Shown: positions 18,274-27,525, counted from the first letter of the stretch. The stretch is DNA of 64,000 nucleotides from Vibrio maritimus (GCF_021441885.1 NZ_CP090438.1:2666001-2730000); one strand, 5' to 3'. A program made the numbers and translations. Notes: generated by a model not told the origin, from the letters alone.

Positions 18274-18720
18274 TTACGACTGATTGCGCCACAAACCAAG
18301 CAATGACTGCTGCATGGATTTGGCATTGCCAAGCACTTCCACACTGGCTTCAAAGCTTCGAGTCGCCGACATCATATCTGCCATCTCATTCACCACGTTT
18401 ATCCCTGAGTAGTAGACGTAGCCTTCGTCATTTGAAAGCGGGTTATCAGGTTCGAATCGCTCTTCCGTCACAGAAGAAACCTCTACCACATCAGCAATAC
18501 GGATCGGAACAATGCCTTGATGAGCCCCCAGATTTTGAGACAGCTTGGAGTCAAACTGATTGTAGATTGACGAGAAGATCGGCTTGAGTGGTTTGTAAAC
18601 TTTGGCAGGATCGCCAGACACTGAATCCGCGTTCGCCAGATTGCTGGAGATGGTATTAAGCCTGACGGTTTGAGCAGTCATCGCTGACCCTGCCGTCTCG
18701 TAAATTCCGAAGAAAGACAT
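18274..18720 (-). CDS. flgC: Flagellar proximal rod protein FlgC, lateral-type
   Basis: FlgC is a proximal rod subunit of 148 residues with the rod-family N-terminus (AMTAQTVRLNTISSNLANAD) and the C-terminal INVVNEMADMMSATRSFEAS segment. FlgC is usually about 134-140 residues, so the length fits. It lies 39 bases after flgB. Confidence 0.93.
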   Translation of the reverse strand: MSFFGIYETAGSAMTAQTVRLNTISSNLANADSVSGDPAKVYKPLKPIFSSIYNQFDSKLSQNLGAHQGIVPIRIADVVEVSSVTEERFEPDNPLSNDEGYVYYSGINVVNEMADMMSATRSFEASVEVLGNAKSMQQSLLGLWRNQS

Positions 18721-18759
18721 AGTATCCCTACTTAGTTAGCCAACTTCCTAACGTTGTTT

Positions 18760-19107
18760 TTATTGCCCTTTAATGGCGGACTTTAAGCCGTTAATCTTTG
18801 ACTGCAAAAAAGCGAGACTCTGGTGGTAGTCCATCACATTCTTAGCAAATCTCGCTTGCTCTGCTTCCAACTCCACCGTGTTGCCGTCGCGCGTTCTTTG
18901 TACAGGTATCCGATACAGCATTTGGCTATCGACTTGCCATGTTTTACTGGTACCGATACCCGTCAAAACGGCATTAAACGACACATCAACCGACTTGTAG
19001 TTTGGCGTATCCACATTAGCGATGTTTGAGCTTAGTACGCTCGCTCTGTCTAATCTGAACTGCACCATTTGTGGGTGCACGCCCAACGCTTGGTCTAAGT
19101 CAATCAT
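18760..19107 (-). CDS. flgB: Flagellar proximal rod protein FlgB, lateral-type
   Basis: FlgB is the first gene of the flg run. It has 115 residues with the rod motif LSSNIANVDTPNYKSVDVSF and a short C-terminal helix (FAKNVMDYHQSLAFLQSKIN). It is divergent from fliM, with 123 bases between the two starts that must hold both promoters. Confidence 0.93.
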   Translation of the reverse strand: MIDLDQALGVHPQMVQFRLDRASVLSSNIANVDTPNYKSVDVSFNAVLTGIGTSKTWQVDSQMLYRIPVQRTRDGNTVELEAEQARFAKNVMDYHQSLAFLQSKINGLKSAIKGQ

Positions 19108-19230
19108 GCCTCTTGCCCTCGCAGCGCAAAGTCATATTAATTTGAAATGGAAACCCTATAACCTATAGTTAATGTAAATTATCGTGTCAAATTTGAGAAC
19201 ACGCTCAAAAACAACAAAGGAATACTTGAC
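19108..19230. promoter_or_regulatory. Divergent flgB/fliM control region
   Basis: This 123-base AT-rich gap separates the starts of the two main flagellar operons. It contains CGTGT (19183-19187) and ACACG (19199-19203) around the short palindrome CAAATTTG, and a near-repeat CCTATAACCTATAG at 19156-19169. No GG-N10-GC sigma-54 core was recognised. TGAAATGG occurs at 19143-19150 on the plus strand but without a matching -10 box. AAGGA lies nine bases before the fliM ATG. Confidence 0.5.
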
Positions 19231-19998
19231 ATGGAGAAAATTCTATTAACTGAATTTGGTAATCCAAATGTCAAAATGCGGAAGTTTTTACTTAAGCACA
19301 CCAGCCATTTTTCCAATGAAGTGATTGATTTATTCAAGTTTAATTTTGCTGGTAGACACACTAAGGTCACTTTTTCGCAAGCGAGCGATTATCCGGAGAA
19401 TTCCGTCAAGTCTGTGCTGAACATCGAAGAGTTCGGTAATATTTTTTTCTACATTGAGCCACAAAATCTGGATGTGTTACTCCACCGGCACCTGAGCAGC
19501 GACACGCCAGAAGAACCAAAACATCTAGCGAGTTCTGCCTCAGAATTAACTCAGACTCATCTGCGCCTTTTTCAGAAATTTTCAATGGCACTGGCCAATA
19601 CGATGACGGCAGATGCTAAGCACTATCTTATTGATAATACTGATCACGAACCCTCTAACGTTGGCGTTCGTATCACGTTCCAGTTTGATCACAAAGAGCT
19701 ATCGATTGTTATCCTCATTGACGATCGTTATGTGAAAAAACTGCGTGAGATGCTGGGCAACAATGAGACATTTGATCGAGATGAGATTCTCAATACCCTG
19801 CGGTATCAACCCGTCGAGATGGGCTGCGTCTTGCTGCACGGTCAATGCACACTGCATGAACTTTCCAAACTGGTGCCCGGTGACGTACTCCCTCTGACAT
19901 TGTGCAAAAACCTCACCGTCAAAGTGAACGGGCATCCTACTTTTTTTGGCAAACTGCAAACGATTGATTCAGAACTGGGAGTAAAGATCGATGGCTGA
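19231..19998 (+). CDS. fliM: Flagellar motor switch protein FliM, lateral-type, short
   Basis: FliM is the middle C-ring component that normally binds phospho-CheY. This protein has 255 residues, against about 330-350 for typical FliM. The C-terminal SpoA domain is clear (PVEMGCVLLHGQCTLHELSK, LVPGDVLPL) and a reduced middle domain precedes it. The usual N-terminal CheY-binding peptide (LSQAEIDALL-like) is not present; the protein starts MEKILLTEFGNPNV. Position before fliN (8-base overlap) supports the call. Whether this switch answers to CheY is open. Confidence 0.82.
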   Translation: MEKILLTEFGNPNVKMRKFLLKHTSHFSNEVIDLFKFNFAGRHTKVTFSQASDYPENSVKSVLNIEEFGNIFFYIEPQNLDVLLHRHLSSDTPEEPKHLASSASELTQTHLRLFQKFSMALANTMTADAKHYLIDNTDHEPSNVGVRITFQFDHKELSIVILIDDRYVKKLREMLGNNETFDRDEILNTLRYQPVEMGCVLLHGQCTLHELSKLVPGDVLPLTLCKNLTVKVNGHPTFFGKLQTIDSELGVKIDG

Positions 19999-20383
19999 TG
20001 ATAAACCAACACGAGACATTGATGTCTCCATCGAAGATATGAACCTGCAAGATGAACTGCCTGATCTTGACGATCTCGACTTGGACCTCAACGATCTTGA
20101 CGATGACGGGATCCACTCTGATCACGCCACCGCTCCGGCAAGCAGTGTCAACCTGCTTAAGAGCATTCCTGTCGACATCACCGTCGAGGTTGCTCGCAAA
20201 ACGTTGATCTTAGACGAACTCCTTAATCTGAAATCCGGTAGCGTTGTGATGTTGGAAAAACATGAGGGGGACCCAGTGGATATCAAGATAAATGGGACCT
20301 CATTTGGTACCGGAGAAATCGTCTCTAAAAATGGGCAGTACGGGGTAAGACTGCTGAGTATCATCAAGAAACCCAACCAATAA
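19991..20383 (+). CDS. fliN: Flagellar motor switch protein FliN, lateral-type
   Basis: FliN is the lower C-ring protein. It has 130 residues: an acidic N-terminal half rich in Asp and Leu (DLDDLDLDLNDLDDDG), then the SpoA domain (IPVDITVEVARKTLILDELL, VDIKINGTSFGTGEIVSKNG, QYGVRLLSI). It overlaps fliM by 8 bases and is 8 bases before fliP. Confidence 0.92.
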   Translation: MADDKPTRDIDVSIEDMNLQDELPDLDDLDLDLNDLDDDGIHSDHATAPASSVNLLKSIPVDITVEVARKTLILDELLNLKSGSVVMLEKHEGDPVDIKINGTSFGTGEIVSKNGQYGVRLLSIIKKPNQ

Positions 20384-20391
20384 GTGCTGCT

Positions 20392-21147
20392 ATGTCACGG
20401 ACGACACTCGGACAAACCCTGCTGCTTTTCGCCCTGCTTTGTATTTCACCGCAGGTCGCATTGGCTGAGGGATTGACGATCCTCACTGAAACTCAGGGGG
20501 AGCAAGGCACAGAGTACAGTGTCAAACTGCAGATCCTGATATTAATGACGCTGCTTAGCTTTGTTCCTGCGTTTGTCATCATGTGTACCAGTTTCACTCG
20601 TATTGTCATCGTGTTGGCGATCCTTCGCCAAGCATTGGGGCTACAACAAACGCCCCCCAATCAAGTATTGGTTGGCATTGCGCTTATTTTCACGCTGCTG
20701 ATCATGCGTCCTGTTTGGAGCAAAATTTACGATGACGCCTACCTACCTTACAGCACAGGAGAGGCGACATTAGCACAGTCACTCAAAGCCGCTGAAGGTC
20801 CGCTACGCCGATACATGCTCGATCAAACACAGCGAAAAGCACTCGAGCAAGTTACAAAGATCGCAGGTGAAACTCAGATGGTGGATGAAGATGACATCCC
20901 GTTTCTTATCCTGCTTCCTGCCTACCTGCTGAGTGAGCTAAAGGTCGCATTTCAAATTGGCTTTATGCTGTTTTTACCCTTCTTGGTCATCGATTTAGTG
21001 GTCGCATCTGTATTGATGTCGATGGGGATGATGATGCTGTCACCGCTCATTGTCTCACTACCGTTTAAGCTGCTGGTTTTTGTCATCGTTGATGGGTGGG
21101 GGCTACTCATGGGAAGCCTTGCCAATAGCTTTTGGGTGAGCACATGA
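20392..21147 (+). CDS. fliP: Flagellar export apparatus protein FliP, lateral-type
   Basis: FliP forms the core of the export pore with FliQ and FliR. It has 251 residues with a cleavable signal sequence (ends VALA) and four membrane segments. Family signatures are SFTRIVIVLAILRQALGLQQ, TPPNQVLVGIALIFTLLIM and VASVLMSMGMMMLSPLIVSL. The stop overlaps the fliQ start (ATGA). Confidence 0.95.
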   Translation: MSRTTLGQTLLLFALLCISPQVALAEGLTILTETQGEQGTEYSVKLQILILMTLLSFVPAFVIMCTSFTRIVIVLAILRQALGLQQTPPNQVLVGIALIFTLLIMRPVWSKIYDDAYLPYSTGEATLAQSLKAAEGPLRRYMLDQTQRKALEQVTKIAGETQMVDEDDIPFLILLPAYLLSELKVAFQIGFMLFLPFLVIDLVVASVLMSMGMMMLSPLIVSLPFKLLVFVIVDGWGLLMGSLANSFWVST

Positions 21148-21413
21148 GCCCAGAACAAGCGGTGACACTCGTTGGTCACGCCATTAGCGTCATCTTATTG
21201 ATGGTGTCTGTCCTTATCCTGCCAAGCCTAGTCGTAGGTTTGGTAGTCGCTATTTTCCAAGCCGTCACCCAGGTAAACGAACAAACACTGAGTTTCTTGC
21301 CACGCTTGCTGGTCACTCTGCTCACTATTATTCTGGCTGGGCATTGGTTGCTACAAGAAATCACAGATTTGTTTCTGTTCGTATTCAGTGCCATTCCCGC
21401 CGAAGTAGGTTGA
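21144..21413 (+). CDS. fliQ: Flagellar export apparatus protein FliQ, lateral-type
   Basis: FliQ is a small two-segment membrane protein of the export gate. It has 89 residues beginning MSPEQAVTLVGHAISVILLM, with the family motif FQAVTQVNEQTLSFLPRLL. The start at 21144 gives a four-base ATGA overlap with fliP; an in-frame ATG at 21132 would add four residues. Confidence 0.94.
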   Translation: MSPEQAVTLVGHAISVILLMVSVLILPSLVVGLVVAIFQAVTQVNEQTLSFLPRLLVTLLTIILAGHWLLQEITDLFLFVFSAIPAEVG

Positions 21414-21417
21414 TATC

Positions 21418-22200
21418 ATGACCATCACCTTTACGGAACTTACTCAGTGGCTGGGGTTGATTTGGTGGCCATTCGTGCGGCTTACTGGGCTATTTTTAAT
21501 CGCGCCATTTTTTGGCGATAAAGCGATACCCATGCGCGTTAAGATTTTATTTGCGTTCGTGTTTTCACTGTTACTTGCTCCCATGATCAATACGGTCCCT
21601 CCGTTTAATCCATTTTCTATCGATGCCATCATTTTCACTCTCTACCAACTGGTATTTGGCTTCCTCATCGGTTTCTCGGTGATGATTTTCTTCACGATTT
21701 TTTCTATTGCTGGTCAAGCTATTTCCATGCAGATGGGACTTGCGATGGCCATCATGAATGACCCAGCGAATGGCGTCAGCATCGCCATTATCGGTCGCAT
21801 CATGTTTATAACCGCTATGCTGCTGTTCCTGTCTATTGATGGTCACTTAATTGTCTTACTGCAACTTAAACAGAGTTTCACCCATTGGCCTTTGGATTCA
21901 CTGTTTCCGTTTAGCAGTATCGACTATGTGTTGAAGATGGTCTCGTGGATGTTTGCTACTGGTCTGCTTGTCGCCATGCCCGCCATTGTGGTGATGTTAC
22001 TAAGCAATATTACCTTTGGTTTAATGAACAAGGCCGCACCCGCTTTGAATGTGTTTGCGCTGGGTTTCCCAATGACCATGCTGCTCGGGCTGTTTGCCAT
22101 GATGGCATCTTTGACCGGGATTGGTGATCACTACTTCGAGCTCGCGTTGGAGTTGAATCGCCATCTCAATTATATATTGAGGCTTCCAAATGGCGGATAA
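21418..22200 (+). CDS. fliR: Flagellar export apparatus protein FliR, lateral-type
   Basis: FliR completes the FliPQR export pore. It has 260 residues and six hydrophobic segments. Typical stretches are FGDKAIPMRVKILFAFVFSL, QAISMQMGLAMAIMNDPANG and NVFALGFPMTMLLGLFAMMA. It starts 4 bases after fliQ and overlaps flhB by 11 bases. Confidence 0.94.
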   Translation: MTITFTELTQWLGLIWWPFVRLTGLFLIAPFFGDKAIPMRVKILFAFVFSLLLAPMINTVPPFNPFSIDAIIFTLYQLVFGFLIGFSVMIFFTIFSIAGQAISMQMGLAMAIMNDPANGVSIAIIGRIMFITAMLLFLSIDGHLIVLLQLKQSFTHWPLDSLFPFSSIDYVLKMVSWMFATGLLVAMPAIVVMLLSNITFGLMNKAAPALNVFALGFPMTMLLGLFAMMASLTGIGDHYFELALELNRHLNYILRLPNGG

Positions 22201-23338
22201 CCAGGACAGTGGCGATAAGAGTGAACTGCCCAGTCAACACAAACTGACCAAAGCAAAACGAGAAGGACAGATCCCTAGAGCCAAGGATTTTGTGTCAGCC
22301 GTTACGCTAACTGCGGTGGTGAGTTACTACGTGCTAAGCATCGACTCCCTTGCCGAGACCTTTATTGAGTTGTTCTTGATTTGCTATGAGTTTGACGCAT
22401 CAGTGGTGGGTAAATTTGATGTCATCGTCGAGTTGGTAGGCAAAGCCTTATTTGCCATGATCATGCTGTTTTTTCCGCTGTTCATCTATCAAGTCATCGC
22501 CGCTATCATAAGCTCTACTATGCTCGGTGGTTGGGTGTACAGCCCGACCCTACTAGCGCCAAAGCTGGAAAAAATCAGTCCGATTAAAGGGTTTAAACGG
22601 ATTTTCTCTACCCAGTCTTTGGTGGAACTTGCCAAGAATACCGTTAAAGTCACCCTGTTTTTTGCCGTTCTTTATTGGGTAATTGATCGATACATAGCGG
22701 TAATTACTGGTCTGGTTAGCTCACCCTTCGATACGGTAATTACGACCATCACCACAATCACGGTGGAGTATCTAGGTTATCTTCTGCTACTGATTCTGGT
22801 CTTTGGCCTTGTTGACTTCCCTTATCAGCGCTACGAGTTTACCAAGCAGATGAAGATGACTAAGCAAGAGGTCAAAGATGAACACAAGGAACAAGAAGGT
22901 CGCCCTGAGGTAAAAGCTCGTGTTCGGCAAATCCAAACTCAGAACGCGAAACGAGGGGCAAATGAAAGAGTACCCAAAGCAAGCGTGGTACTGACCAACC
23001 CAACTCATTACTCTGTCGCACTCGTCTATGACCTGACCCAAGCTGAAGCCCCGTTTGTGGTTGCTAAAGGCAAAGATGACGTGGCCACTTACATCAGGGA
23101 GCTTGCCGCAAAGCATCAGGTCGAAGTGGTTCAAAGCCCAGAGCTGACCCGTGCTATCTATCACACGACACAAATAGACCAAATGGTGCCCAATCAGCTT
23201 TTTGTCGCGGTGGCGCACATCCTCACCTATGTCAATCAGCTAAAAGAGTGGCGCAAAGGAAAAAGAGGCAAGCCAAATAGCTTGCCTCCGTTCGATATCC
23301 CTAAAGCGTGGACCGAATTTAAAGAACCGCCTGAGTGA
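22190..23338 (+). CDS. flhB: Flagellar export apparatus protein FlhB, lateral-type
   Basis: FlhB controls substrate specificity of flagellar export. It has 382 residues. The N-terminus QHKLTKAKREGQIPRAKDF is family typical, four membrane segments follow, and the autocleavage motif NPTH is present (VVLTNPTHYSVALVYD, near residue 268). It is the last gene of the fliMNPQR-flhB operon. Its last 20 bases overlap the 3' end of the convergent formate dehydrogenase gene. No terminator is visible between them. Confidence 0.95.
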   Translation: MADNQDSGDKSELPSQHKLTKAKREGQIPRAKDFVSAVTLTAVVSYYVLSIDSLAETFIELFLICYEFDASVVGKFDVIVELVGKALFAMIMLFFPLFIYQVIAAIISSTMLGGWVYSPTLLAPKLEKISPIKGFKRIFSTQSLVELAKNTVKVTLFFAVLYWVIDRYIAVITGLVSSPFDTVITTITTITVEYLGYLLLLILVFGLVDFPYQRYEFTKQMKMTKQEVKDEHKEQEGRPEVKARVRQIQTQNAKRGANERVPKASVVLTNPTHYSVALVYDLTQAEAPFVVAKGKDDVATYIRELAAKHQVEVVQSPELTRAIYHTTQIDQMVPNQLFVAVAHILTYVNQLKEWRKGKRGKPNSLPPFDIPKAWTEFKEPPE

Positions 23339-26300
23339 CCTTCTCAAGCCGCACTGCAGATACTTTAAACTCTGGGATCTTCGCGTGCGGGTCAGTTGCA
23401 GTATTGGTCAGCTTATTCGCTGCCGATTCAGCAAAGTGGAACGGCACAAACACAACGCCCTGCTGCATCCGTTTGGTAACAAAGGCAGGCGCGGAAATCT
23501 CACCACGTCGCGACACCAACTTCACATCCTGACCATTGGTCACTCCGAGCGCTTCAGCATCCTCGACGCTGATCATAATGCGTGGTCCAGCAAGGTTATC
23601 CAGCCCTTTGGTTTTGCGCGTCATAGTTCCTGTATGGAACTGCTCGAGTAATCGACCCGTGGTAAGAATCATTGGGAACTCGTCATCGGGAAGCTCAGCC
23701 GCATATTCAAATGGAATTGGAGCCATCGCCCCTTTACCGCGGATAAACTGGTCCTTATGCATAATGCGAGTACCGAAAGGCTTCACATCGTTACATGGCC
23801 ACTGCAAACCGTTTTTACCAATCGACTGCCAGCGAATACCGCTGTATTGCGGCGTAACATCGGCGATTTCCTCAGTGATTTCTTGCACCGTTTGGTACTG
23901 CCAGTCGCCACCCATTGCATTGGCAATAGACTGAATAATACGCCAGTCCTCTTTTGCTTCACCCGGCGCTTGCACCGCTGGAACCAAGCGTTGTACGCGC
24001 CTTTCAGTATTGGTGAAATGCCCTGCTTTTTCCGCAAACGAGTAGGACGGCAATACCACGTCCGCAAGCTCAGCCGTTTCGGTTAAGAAGATGTCCTGAA
24101 CCAAGAGGAAGTCTAGGGATTTCAATCCATGAACGGCGTGCGCCTGATCTGGGTCACTGAGTACTGGGTTCTCACCCATCACGTAAAGCGCTTTGATATC
24201 ACCGTCGCAAGCGCCATCGATGATTTCAGTCAGTGTCTTACCACGCTCTTTAGGCAGAGTGTCTGAATTCCAAGCTTTGGCAAACTTTGCCTGCACGTCT
24301 GGATTGGTCACCTTTTGATAGCCAGGGTAATCGGTCGGCAAGGCACCCATATCGCAAGAGCCCTGAACATTGGATTGACCGCGAAGCGGATTAATACCGC
24401 CGCCTTCAACGCCCACGTTACCACACAGCATTTGCAGGTTGGCAATCGAGCGCACATTATCATGCCCAGTAGTGTGCTGAGTGATCCCCATTGAGTAATA
24501 GACTGATGTCACCTTCGAGGTGCCAATCAACTCGGCGAGGCGCTCAATATCAAACTCAGCAACGCCAGTGACAAGTGCTGCATTGCGTGGGCTGTAGGCA
24601 TCTTTACGTATCTCTTTAACGAACTCATCGTAGCCTTCGGTGCGCTCGTTAATGTACTGTCTATCGTGCCAGCCATTTTTATCAATCACATGCATGATGG
24701 CATTGAGTAGCATGACATCTGTACCAGGGCGATGGCGCACATAGAGCTCGGCATGATCAGCCATATCAATACGTTTTGGATCGGCAACAATCAGGCGCGC
24801 GCCCTTCGTCACCGCCTGCTTAATATGTGAAGCGATAATTGGGTGCGCAGCGCTGGTGTCTGAGCCGATAATAAAGATAACGTCAGAATGCGCGATGCTC
24901 GGAATATCATTGGTCATTGCGCCGCTACCAAAGGAGGCTTCTAGACCAGTCACCGTTGATGAGTGACAAAGCCTCGCACAATGGTCGATATTGTTGGTAC
25001 CAATCTCTCTTCTAAATAGCTTTTGGAATGCGTAGTTATCTTCATTCGTCGTTTTCGCTGAAGAGAAGCCAGCAAGACTGTCACTTCCATACATAGACTT
25101 AATTTTGTTTAGCTTATCGGCGACATAGCTAACAGTTTCATCCCATGAGGCAGGCACTAACTCACCCGACTTACGGATAAGAGGCGTGGTCAGCCTCTCT
25201 TCGCTGTGTATAAAGTCAAAACCGAAGCGTCCTTTCACGCAAAGCATACCTTGGTTGACGGGTGAGGTTTTATCTCCCTTCACGTAGCGGATTTTGTTGT
25301 TGGCAGCATCAACATAGAGCTCAACTCGACAACCTACTCCGCAGTAAGTACAGATAGTTTTCACCGGCGTCAGCATTTCTACGCGACTATGTGACTTATC
25401 GCGCTTATCGGCAAGCGCCCCAGTTGGGCACACCTGAACACACGCGCCACACTGCACACAGTTACTGTCCCCCATAGTCGCTCCATCTGGGAACGATGGG
25501 CGGTGCGAAGATTCAGAGAAGTTGAGAATGCCATGCACCGACTCGGTTTGACAGGCATGAACACACGAGCCACAGCTAATACAGCGGTTAGCGTCGAAGA
25601 CAATGAACTCACTGGATTTATCGACTGGGAACATCTTGCGTTCTTCAGTATTAATCTCTCGGTAATCGACCTGATATTCAGTAGCATAATCTCGAAGATC
25701 GCACTGAGTGTTGGCTTGGCAACCACACTCTAGACAGCGCGCAGCTTCGGCAATAGCATCCGAATCTGTCATCCCAAGCTCAACTTCTTTGTAGCTGGTC
25801 TGACAAAGCTCTACATCAAGATGATCCGCTTTTGCTCGTGATTTCGCACGCTCTTGTAAGTATTCAGTTTGACGAACCTCAGTAAGACGCTCTGCCTTGC
25901 GGCTATTGAACGGCGCTGGCTCAGGTTTAAAGTGCCCTTCGAGAATATAGCGCTCAATAGCATCCGCCGCTTTCTTGCCGTCGGCAATCGCTTCAATGGC
26001 CGTAGCAGGACCACGTCTAAAATCACCAATACTGTAGACGTTGTAGCCATGGTGCATGGAGTCGTTGTCAGCAGACGCTGTACCCCAATCAGTCAGTGGC
26101 AGCGATTGTCTTGCAGATTTTAGAAACTCAGTATCAGGCTTTTGTGATAGCGCTGAGATTACCGTATCAAACTCAATGGTCTCGGTTTCGCCGGTTGATA
26201 CCGGACGACGACGGCCTGAGCTATCAGGCTCACCTAGAGCCATGATCTCCAACTCAATAGAGTGAACACGACCTGTCGTATCTGCATGGTTAACTTTAGG

Positions 26301-27434
26301 GTTAGTTAGGAATTTAAACTTGACGCCTTCTAGCTCAGCAGCTTCAATCTCATGCAGTTCGGCTGGCATCTCGTTGCGAGTACGACGATAGATGATAGTC
26401 GTGTCGGCCCCTTCACGAACCGCAGTTCGCGCGCAGTCGATCGCCGTATTGCCGCCGCCAATGATGGCGACTTTTTTACCAATGCTAAAGTGCCTCTCGG
26501 TCATATGATCTTTGAGAAAATCAACACCCAGAATACACCCTTCCAGATCGGAGCCGGGATATGGCATGTTCACCGCTTTGGTCGCGCCCACAGCCAAACA
26601 TACCGCTTCATAATTCTCAGTCAATTCATCGAGAGAAACGTCTTGGCCAAGAAGCGTATTGGTATGAATACGCATCCCGCCGCGACACATAAGTTCAATT
26701 TCTTTATCGAGAATGTCTTTTGGTAAGCGGTACTCAGGAATGCCATAGCGCAACCAACCACCAGCTTGTGGCATTGATTCAAAGACATCGACGGCAAAGC
26801 CTTGGTAACTCAGATAGTAACCGCAAGCCAGACCACCGGGACCCGCACCGACAATCGCTACGCGGTGCCCGTTGTACGGCAGTTTTGGTGGTTCAAACTG
26901 CTCAGCCAGTGACAAATCAATATCTGCTGCATGACGTTTAAGCTGGCGAATCGCTAGAGGCTCATCCACTAAGCTGCGTCGACACTCATGCTCACAAAAC
27001 GCAGGACAAACACGACCAATAGAGATTGGCATCGGCAGCGTATCTTTAATCACTTTGACGGCTTGATGATGATCAGCCTGAGCGATGTGGTGTAAGTAGG
27101 TTTGAATATCAACGTTAGCAGGGCAAGCCACTTTACATGGCGCTTCACAGTCAGCATTGTGGTCAGCAAAGATCTTATTGAGGGCTTCTCGCCGCAGATT
27201 ATTAAGTTGAGCAGACTCGGTCACTATCGTCATCCCATCTTGGATCTGAGTCTCACAGGCTTTGACCACGCCTTCACCAACGACTTCAACGACGCACATG
27301 TCGCAAGACTGCTTCTCAGCATGCTTACTGATTGAGCAGAGCGATGGGACCTCAACTTTAATATCTTTGGCCACATCAAGGATGCTTTTGCGTTCTCTTA
27401 GAAGATACGTTTGACCATTGATAATTACATTCAT
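23319..27434 (-). CDS. Formate dehydrogenase-type molybdoenzyme fused to a GltD-like flavin domain
   Basis: This is a 1371-residue cytoplasmic protein. Order of domains: a 2Fe-2S ferredoxin-like N-terminus (Cys33, 44, 47, 60), a cysteine-rich linker (CEAPCKVACPANVD, CPAFCEHEC), a GltD-like FAD/NAD(P) reductase (GAGPGG at 196-201, later GGGNTAIDCARTAVREGA), two 4Fe-4S motifs (CISCGSCVHAC, CVQCGACVQVC), the FDH iron-sulphur entry TICTYCGVGC, and a molybdopterin domain to the C-terminus. The active-site ligand position reads ARLCHS, so cysteine rather than selenocysteine. The frame is open to 27509; the Met at 27434 is preferred because it starts the ferredoxin fold. It probably couples formate oxidation to NAD(P)H in one chain; the exact electron acceptor is not shown. 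Confidence 0.88.
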   Translation of the reverse strand: MNVIINGQTYLLRERKSILDVAKDIKVEVPSLCSISKHAEKQSCDMCVVEVVGEGVVKACETQIQDGMTIVTESAQLNNLRREALNKIFADHNADCEAPCKVACPANVDIQTYLHHIAQADHHQAVKVIKDTLPMPISIGRVCPAFCEHECRRSLVDEPLAIRQLKRHAADIDLSLAEQFEPPKLPYNGHRVAIVGAGPGGLACGYYLSYQGFAVDVFESMPQAGGWLRYGIPEYRLPKDILDKEIELMCRGGMRIHTNTLLGQDVSLDELTENYEAVCLAVGATKAVNMPYPGSDLEGCILGVDFLKDHMTERHFSIGKKVAIIGGGNTAIDCARTAVREGADTTIIYRRTRNEMPAELHEIEAAELEGVKFKFLTNPKVNHADTTGRVHSIELEIMALGEPDSSGRRRPVSTGETETIEFDTVISALSQKPDTEFLKSARQSLPLTDWGTASADNDSMHHGYNVYSIGDFRRGPATAIEAIADGKKAADAIERYILEGHFKPEPAPFNSRKAERLTEVRQTEYLQERAKSRAKADHLDVELCQTSYKEVELGMTDSDAIAEAARCLECGCQANTQCDLRDYATEYQVDYREINTEERKMFPVDKSSEFIVFDANRCISCGSCVHACQTESVHGILNFSESSHRPSFPDGATMGDSNCVQCGACVQVCPTGALADKRDKSHSRVEMLTPVKTICTYCGVGCRVELYVDAANNKIRYVKGDKTSPVNQGMLCVKGRFGFDFIHSEERLTTPLIRKSGELVPASWDETVSYVADKLNKIKSMYGSDSLAGFSSAKTTNEDNYAFQKLFRREIGTNNIDHCARLCHSSTVTGLEASFGSGAMTNDIPSIAHSDVIFIIGSDTSAAHPIIASHIKQAVTKGARLIVADPKRIDMADHAELYVRHRPGTDVMLLNAIMHVIDKNGWHDRQYINERTEGYDEFVKEIRKDAYSPRNAALVTGVAEFDIERLAELIGTSKVTSVYYSMGITQHTTGHDNVRSIANLQMLCGNVGVEGGGINPLRGQSNVQGSCDMGALPTDYPGYQKVTNPDVQAKFAKAWNSDTLPKERGKTLTEIIDGACDGDIKALYVMGENPVLSDPDQAHAVHGLKSLDFLLVQDIFLTETAELADVVLPSYSFAEKAGHFTNTERRVQRLVPAVQAPGEAKEDWRIIQSIANAMGGDWQYQTVQEITEEIADVTPQYSGIRWQSIGKNGLQWPCNDVKPFGTRIMHKDQFIRGKGAMAPIPFEYAAELPDDEFPMILTTGRLLEQFHTGTMTRKTKGLDNLAGPRIMISVEDAEALGVTNGQDVKLVSRRGEISAPAFVTKRMQQGVVFVPFHFAESAANKLTNTATDPHAKIPEFKVSAVRLEKVTQAVL

Positions 27435-27525
27435 AGAGCTATCTCTTTTTAGACAGATGACACATAACCCACTGATCTTACGCGTTGATTTGACATGGCA
27501 TTTGACCATGTATGAATGGGCACCT

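Noticed and set aside
19143..19170. TGAAATGG upstream of fliM as a third copy of the lafA/flgM promoter
   Set aside because: The -10 box is missing at the 11-base spacing (the next octamer is CCTATAGT), so it is probably chance.
23335..24086. Plus-strand open frames inside the formate dehydrogenase gene
   Set aside because: They are shadows opposite a strongly conserved coding frame.
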